DNA from: Tethya wilhelma
Taxonomy: Eukaryota; Porifera; Demospongiae; Tethyida; Tethyidae
Assembly: GCA_964030475.1 (NCBI GenBank)
Contig: CAXIPT010000001.1
Coordinates: 3,527,249 to 3,591,248 of the forward strand
Length of the DNA: 64,000 nucleotides
Direction: 5' to 3'
Numbering within the stretch: the stretch's first letter is position 1; the number at the start of each line of letters is the position of its first letter. The notes below the pieces were generated by a model. The model was not told the origin of the DNA. It saw nothing but the letters and a program-made list of their open reading frames with translations, and did no database searches. The translations under genes were made by a program, and so were the position numbers. Shown one piece after another: positions 60,345-64,000 of the stretch.

Positions 60345-62604
60345 TCAGACTGCAGTCCAACCACCATCTATTGGTAAAGTTGCACCAGTCAGCTGCTTTG
60401 CTTCTTCACTGCACAAGAAACCCGCTAAAGCAGCAACCTGTATAATATGAACCTCTTTAAATTCTGCTACAATACAGCAGCTGCTACTAACTCACCTCTT
60501 CTGGCAATACAAACTGTTTGGATGGATGCTTTCCTTGACAGAGCACAACCTGTAAAACCAAAATGGGGGTTGTCAAATTCATTTTAAAAAACAACTTATA
60601 CTATTAGTCCAACCTTTGCTTCTTCAAAACTTATTCCTTCTTTTTCAGCAATTGCTTCAATTTGGGGGATAATCACTAGATAATGGAGAAAAACATGCAT
60701 TCAATTTCCGCAATCTTAAGACTTAGTACAAAAAATATACTAAGAGAAGAGAGTGTCAAACCATCATATATGAATGTCTTTGGAAAAAGTCAGAATTTGA
60801 TGAAAATTACTGTACATGGTTTTCTAGAATAATTAGTGGTGATCTGTAGCTAAGCATCAATATAAGGCACGACTCAAAATCACCAACCACACAATATGCA
60901 TAATATAGTGGGTTAGACACTACTTTGTTTTACTCTTGTACACACCTACTTACAAGGAGTGAGTACCCAACCTGGGCACACTGCATTGCAAGTAATTCCA
61001 GTACCAGCTGTCTCCAATGCAACCACCTTCAAGTTCCAACACACAGAACCATTGATAAAAAATTAAATTTACACCTTAATATAATAGGTCTGATAGATTA
61101 TGCTTAAACTTATTTCACTAGTCAGTTTTAAAACTTTGTATACAGACGTTTTGGTCGCTAGTATTCAGTAGACCTAGCCTCGTTCCTGGGCGAAGGAGAA
61201 GCTTTGAAAATATTTGCGAAGGAGGAGCCTCATCTAGTCGACTGGGTGGTCATTTGTCAATTTTCGTTCCCAGGCTTCTCCTTCACAAATATTTTTGAAG
61301 TTCCCAGGTGTAGCCTCGTTCCTTCCTTACCGTGAGTGTAAGGTCAAAGGTGAGAGCCTGGGAACGAGGCTACCCAGGTGGAGATCCTAGCCCAACCTCG
61401 AGATAACACTTCAAGAACGATAGAAGAGCCAGGAATGTTTGGCGAGGGCAGAGCTGTTGAAGTCACTGTTCTTCACGGCATGTTTGTGTTCTGTCAACCT
61501 TTGACCTAGCCTCCTACCAGTTTGACCAACATAGCAGGCCGAACAGTCGGCACAGGGGATCCTGTAGACCGGTCTAGGATGTCAAGCTTGTCCTTCGCAT
61601 CAGGGAAGATTTGCTTCAATGTCCTGTGCAGTCTGAAGCAGGTTCTGATTTCAAGAGAGGAAAGGATTCTACAGATGCACTCTGAGAGGCCACGAACATA
61701 TAGGACTACTGCTCATTTGTATTTACACCTTATCATTTCCTGTTACCACAATATTCACTGATGATGGTCTGCTGAATACTAGCGGTCAAAACGTCTGAAT
61801 AAAACATTTCAAAACTGACTAGTGAAATAAGTATAAGAATAATCTATCATGTCTCGACTTAGTCACAAAAGTATCTTTGCAATGTACATTCTTACCTTGG
61901 AGAGCCCAACAATGCCATGTTTAGAAGCCACATAAGCAGACTTGTTGACCGAACCAACCATGCCATGAACTGAAGCGATGTTGACTATACGGCCCCAACC
62001 TAGCACACAACACAACAGGTACAATTCACTATAATTATACTGATAGGGAACAACACAATACTCTACATCAAGAGTGAACTCTCACACACCTCTGCTCCTC
62101 ATTCCCTTTACTGCTAAACGAATGGTGTGGAATGCTGCTGACAAATTGAGTGCTATTACTTTGTTGTACATTTCAGTTGGGAAATCTTCAACAGGCGATA
62201 CAAACTGGCCACCTGTGGAATGCAATGAGTTGTTAATATGTCAGATGCATTTGCAATGCAGTACAGTAGTACCTGCATTATTTACGACTATATCAGGTGT
62301 ATGGCCAAACTTTTGGCCAGCAAACTCAAACATAGATTCAATTTGCCCTGGGTCACAGAGATCAGCTCCATGATGTTCTATTTGCTTGGCTCCCATTGCT
62401 CTACAGTCATCTAGGGCAGATGTAATTTCTTCAGGCTCTCCAAACCCATTCAGAATGATGCTGTGACCCTTTCCAGACAGCATCTGTGCCATTTTAAGAA
62501 AGCAAGGTTATATTGCACCAATATAACATTGTGTTGATCAATACCTTAGCTATACTTAGTCCTATACCTCGAGTAGAGCCCGTGATCAGAGCTAGCCTTG
62601 CCAT
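60345..62604 (-). CDS. 3-hydroxybutyrate dehydrogenase, bacterial BdhA type
   Basis: SDR oxidising D-3-hydroxybutyrate to acetoacetate with NAD. ATG 62604 gives [20 protein letters not shown], then [60 protein letters not shown] with the catalytic [55 protein letters not shown] and the end [13 protein letters not shown]. The [18 protein letters not shown] and PSK.FV.PEE blocks match bacterial PHB/BdhA enzymes better than animal BDH1 or BDH2. It has about eight introns, so it is a resident gene and not contamination. Intron 61023-61895 holds a retroelement fragment and nested MITEs. Confidence 0.85.
61091..61850 (-). mobile_element. Decayed Penelope-like retroelement fragment with inverted flanks
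   Basis: Terminal inverted repeats of about 80 bp at 61091-61173 and 61766-61849 (shared cores ACTTATTTCACTAGTCAGTT, GCTAGTATTCAG). Between them, on the minus strand at about 61430-61720, lie [20 protein letters not shown] and, one frame over, [20 protein letters not shown] followed by EHKHAVK. That is the linker and GIY-YIG nuclease core that follow the reverse transcriptase in Penelope-like elements. It is frameshifted and truncated by a stop, so dead. A TAGCCTC MITE (61175-61372) is nested inside. Confidence 0.75.
61175..61372. mobile_element. Nested TAGCCTC-family MITEs
   Basis: The region opens TAGCCTCGTTCCTGGG and closes CCTGGGAACGAGGCTA. An inner 62-bp unit at 61311-61372 has its own TAGCCTCGTTCC / GGAACGAGGCTA ends and abutting CCCAGGTG duplications (61303-61310, 61373-61380). 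At least two insertion events are therefore visible. Confidence 0.7.
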
Positions 62605-62784
62605 AGCTCTTTATTCCAATTGATGCCCAGCAGAGCTTGAACTTTGCACTGCAAGGGGGTGTGGTAATCTCACATGTTGCACTCTATGCTCATAATGGTA
62701 ATTATACAAATACTCAAAAAGGCATGAGAATCCAATCATATAACTCTAAGAAAGTCAATTCAGTCTGCACTACATGCACAAAGA

Positions 62785-64000
62785 CTAGTCCACTACAGTT
62801 TCAGGGAGTTCAAAATCACTTGAGTCATCTTGTACTTCTTGCACGTCAGCAATAAGAGTAGTATACGTCATTTCATCTGCAACTGCAAAAGTTTGGAAGA
62901 ACACACAATTACGGTCTCACTTCACTACTCCACCATACATTGTAGTGTTCCATACCTGCTGTGGGGTCCTGGTCATCAACAGTCACTGTTGGATCACTGA
63001 TGCACACAGTGGTAGTTGCAGGCATTTTGTAGCTAGGATCGATCATCCACGAGGGAAGAGTCGATGGGGGCTGTGAGGTCGAGGGCAGTCCAGCCACACG
63101 CTCACGTTTTACAGTAGAACCTGAGCCTGGTTTCTTACTCTTTTCATAACGACTGTCCAACTTCTGAATGAACTGGTTCATAACTGTGTGAGTGAGTGTA
63201 CAGTCAGGTATATAGAATTAGTGAAAAACCAGAAACATACATTCTGATCTCCAAAGCAGTTGGTGGGTGACTATTTTCTCCCCGTTCTCTGAATCAGACT
63301 CCTCAGTCATCAGAGCTGGTGTCACTTGCTCCCAGTACCTTGCTTCAGATTCACGCACAAACTTCTTTCTCCTAAAGGTAAAGTGGAGCCACAAAAGTAA
63401 GAGGACAACCTACCTAGACCGCACCACTTGCGACATCAAGTATCAAACAATAACAACACACCTATCAAATGATCTCTGCTGACGTGCTCTGTACTTTCTT
63501 TTCTTTCGTTGTTCAGCTGCCTTCTCCTGGCGTTCTGGTAGCTCCTCAATCCCAAGACGGCGTCGTGACTCATAGTAGCGATGAACAGCACGCTTTATCT
63601 CCTTCACAGTGTAGATTCCACTGGTGTCATTGTACACACTATCAATGAGTGAGTCCGTCACACGCTGATTGGCCGGGCTAAGGAACCTGAAAATGAGATG
63701 AAACCACAGACAATAATTATGAACAAGAAACAATGATGTTAAGATGATGTATATACCTTTCGTCAATTTTGAAATCCAAATTGAGAGAGTGATAGGTAGA
63801 CCGAACTTTACTCTACAACATCAATTTTGTAAAAGGGAACAAGTCAAGTTATTAAATACTCAAAAGCGATTATAGTACACAGAAATTTAATATGTACAGA
63901 GAGTGACACTTACACACAATTCCCGTGGCAGTTTCTTTTTCTTCCCGTCACTTCCAGCACTCAAATCCAGTGCAGAAACCTGGAGCTGTTGGGATGGACG
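62785..64000 (-). CDS. Unidentified charged protein, 5' end outside window
   Basis: At least seven exons, continuing beyond 64000. Segments in order: SALDLSAGSDGKKKKLPREL, SKVRSTYHSLNLDFKIDER, NQRVTDSLIDSVYNDTSGIY, TVKEIKRAVHRYYESRRRLG, EKAAEQRKKRKYRARQQRS, KKFVREESEARYWEQVTPAL, MTEESDSENGEKIVTHQLLW (then RSE), LDSRYEKSKKPGSG, SWMIDPSYKMPATTTVC, and an acidic end ELPETVVD. The MTEESD...WRSE...LD.RY pattern recalls the C-terminal part of uncharacterised animal proteins related to C14orf93; that link is a weak memory. Basic, probably nuclear. No enzyme motif seen. Confidence 0.6.

Overview
This is a nuclear scaffold from an early-branching animal, most likely a demosponge (an Amphimedon-like genome; this assignment is inference). 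The genes are animal families (NAB corepressor, FYCO1, CEP70, HP1, NHR-SOCS, PCBP). They are dense, about one per 2.4 kb, and rich in introns of roughly 50-500 bp. Many are arranged head to head over promoters of only 125-450 bp. Base composition is AT-rich, with many (AC)n/(TC)n microsatellites and small palindromic transposons in introns. One long N gap (151-1054) and two single N characters (10233, 20890) mark assembly joins, and both single Ns damage gene models.

Layout. 1-1598: gap and 3' flank. 1.6-11 kb: FYCO1-like (-) and WDR37-like (+) from a shared promoter; WDR37 has lost its central WD repeats at the N at 10233. 11.2-15.3 kb: POFUT2 (-), a COX7A-family subunit (+) and an intronless polytopic membrane protein (+). 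15.5-27.2 kb: the condensin II gene NCAPG2 (-), interrupted by a 5.6-kb block that carries a truncated PIGN (-), an unidentified WxxF/Gln-rich gene (+) and an orphan exon. 27.6-30.5 kb: NAB-like and MATH-domain genes (+). 30.6-33.2 kb: two tandem peroxisomal PECR-like reductases (-), each ending in SKL. 34-41.8 kb: a three-KH PCBP gene (+) with a 4.4-kb first intron and micro-exons. 41.8-43.3 kb: intergenic, with a hAT-like MITE. 43.4-51.6 kb: HP1 (-), MTX2 (+), AGPAT5 (+), IGBP1 (-), CHMP5 (+). 52-60 kb: NDUFA4 (-), PPCS (+), CEP70-like (+), FMC1 (-), ATP6V1F (+), NHR-SOCS NEURL2-like (+). 60.3-64 kb: a bacterial-type 3-hydroxybutyrate dehydrogenase (-) with a decayed Penelope-like retroelement in an intron, then a partial unidentified gene (-) running off the window.

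The genes form no single pathway. They are housekeeping functions: autophagy and endosomes (FYCO1, CHMP5, V-ATPase), mitochondria (COX7A, NDUFA4, FMC1, MTX2), lipids (PIGN, AGPAT5, PECR), chromatin (HP1, NCAPG2, NAB) and coenzyme A (PPCS). What links them is promoter layout. A CACGTG E-box lies in eight of the short upstream regions, and a TGCGCATG (NRF1-like) core lies in three others; the NEURL2-like promoter has both. I found no dedicated novel defence or biosynthetic system. The strongest leads are this promoter pattern, the interrupted NCAPG2 locus, the mobile-element families and the PECR duplication.
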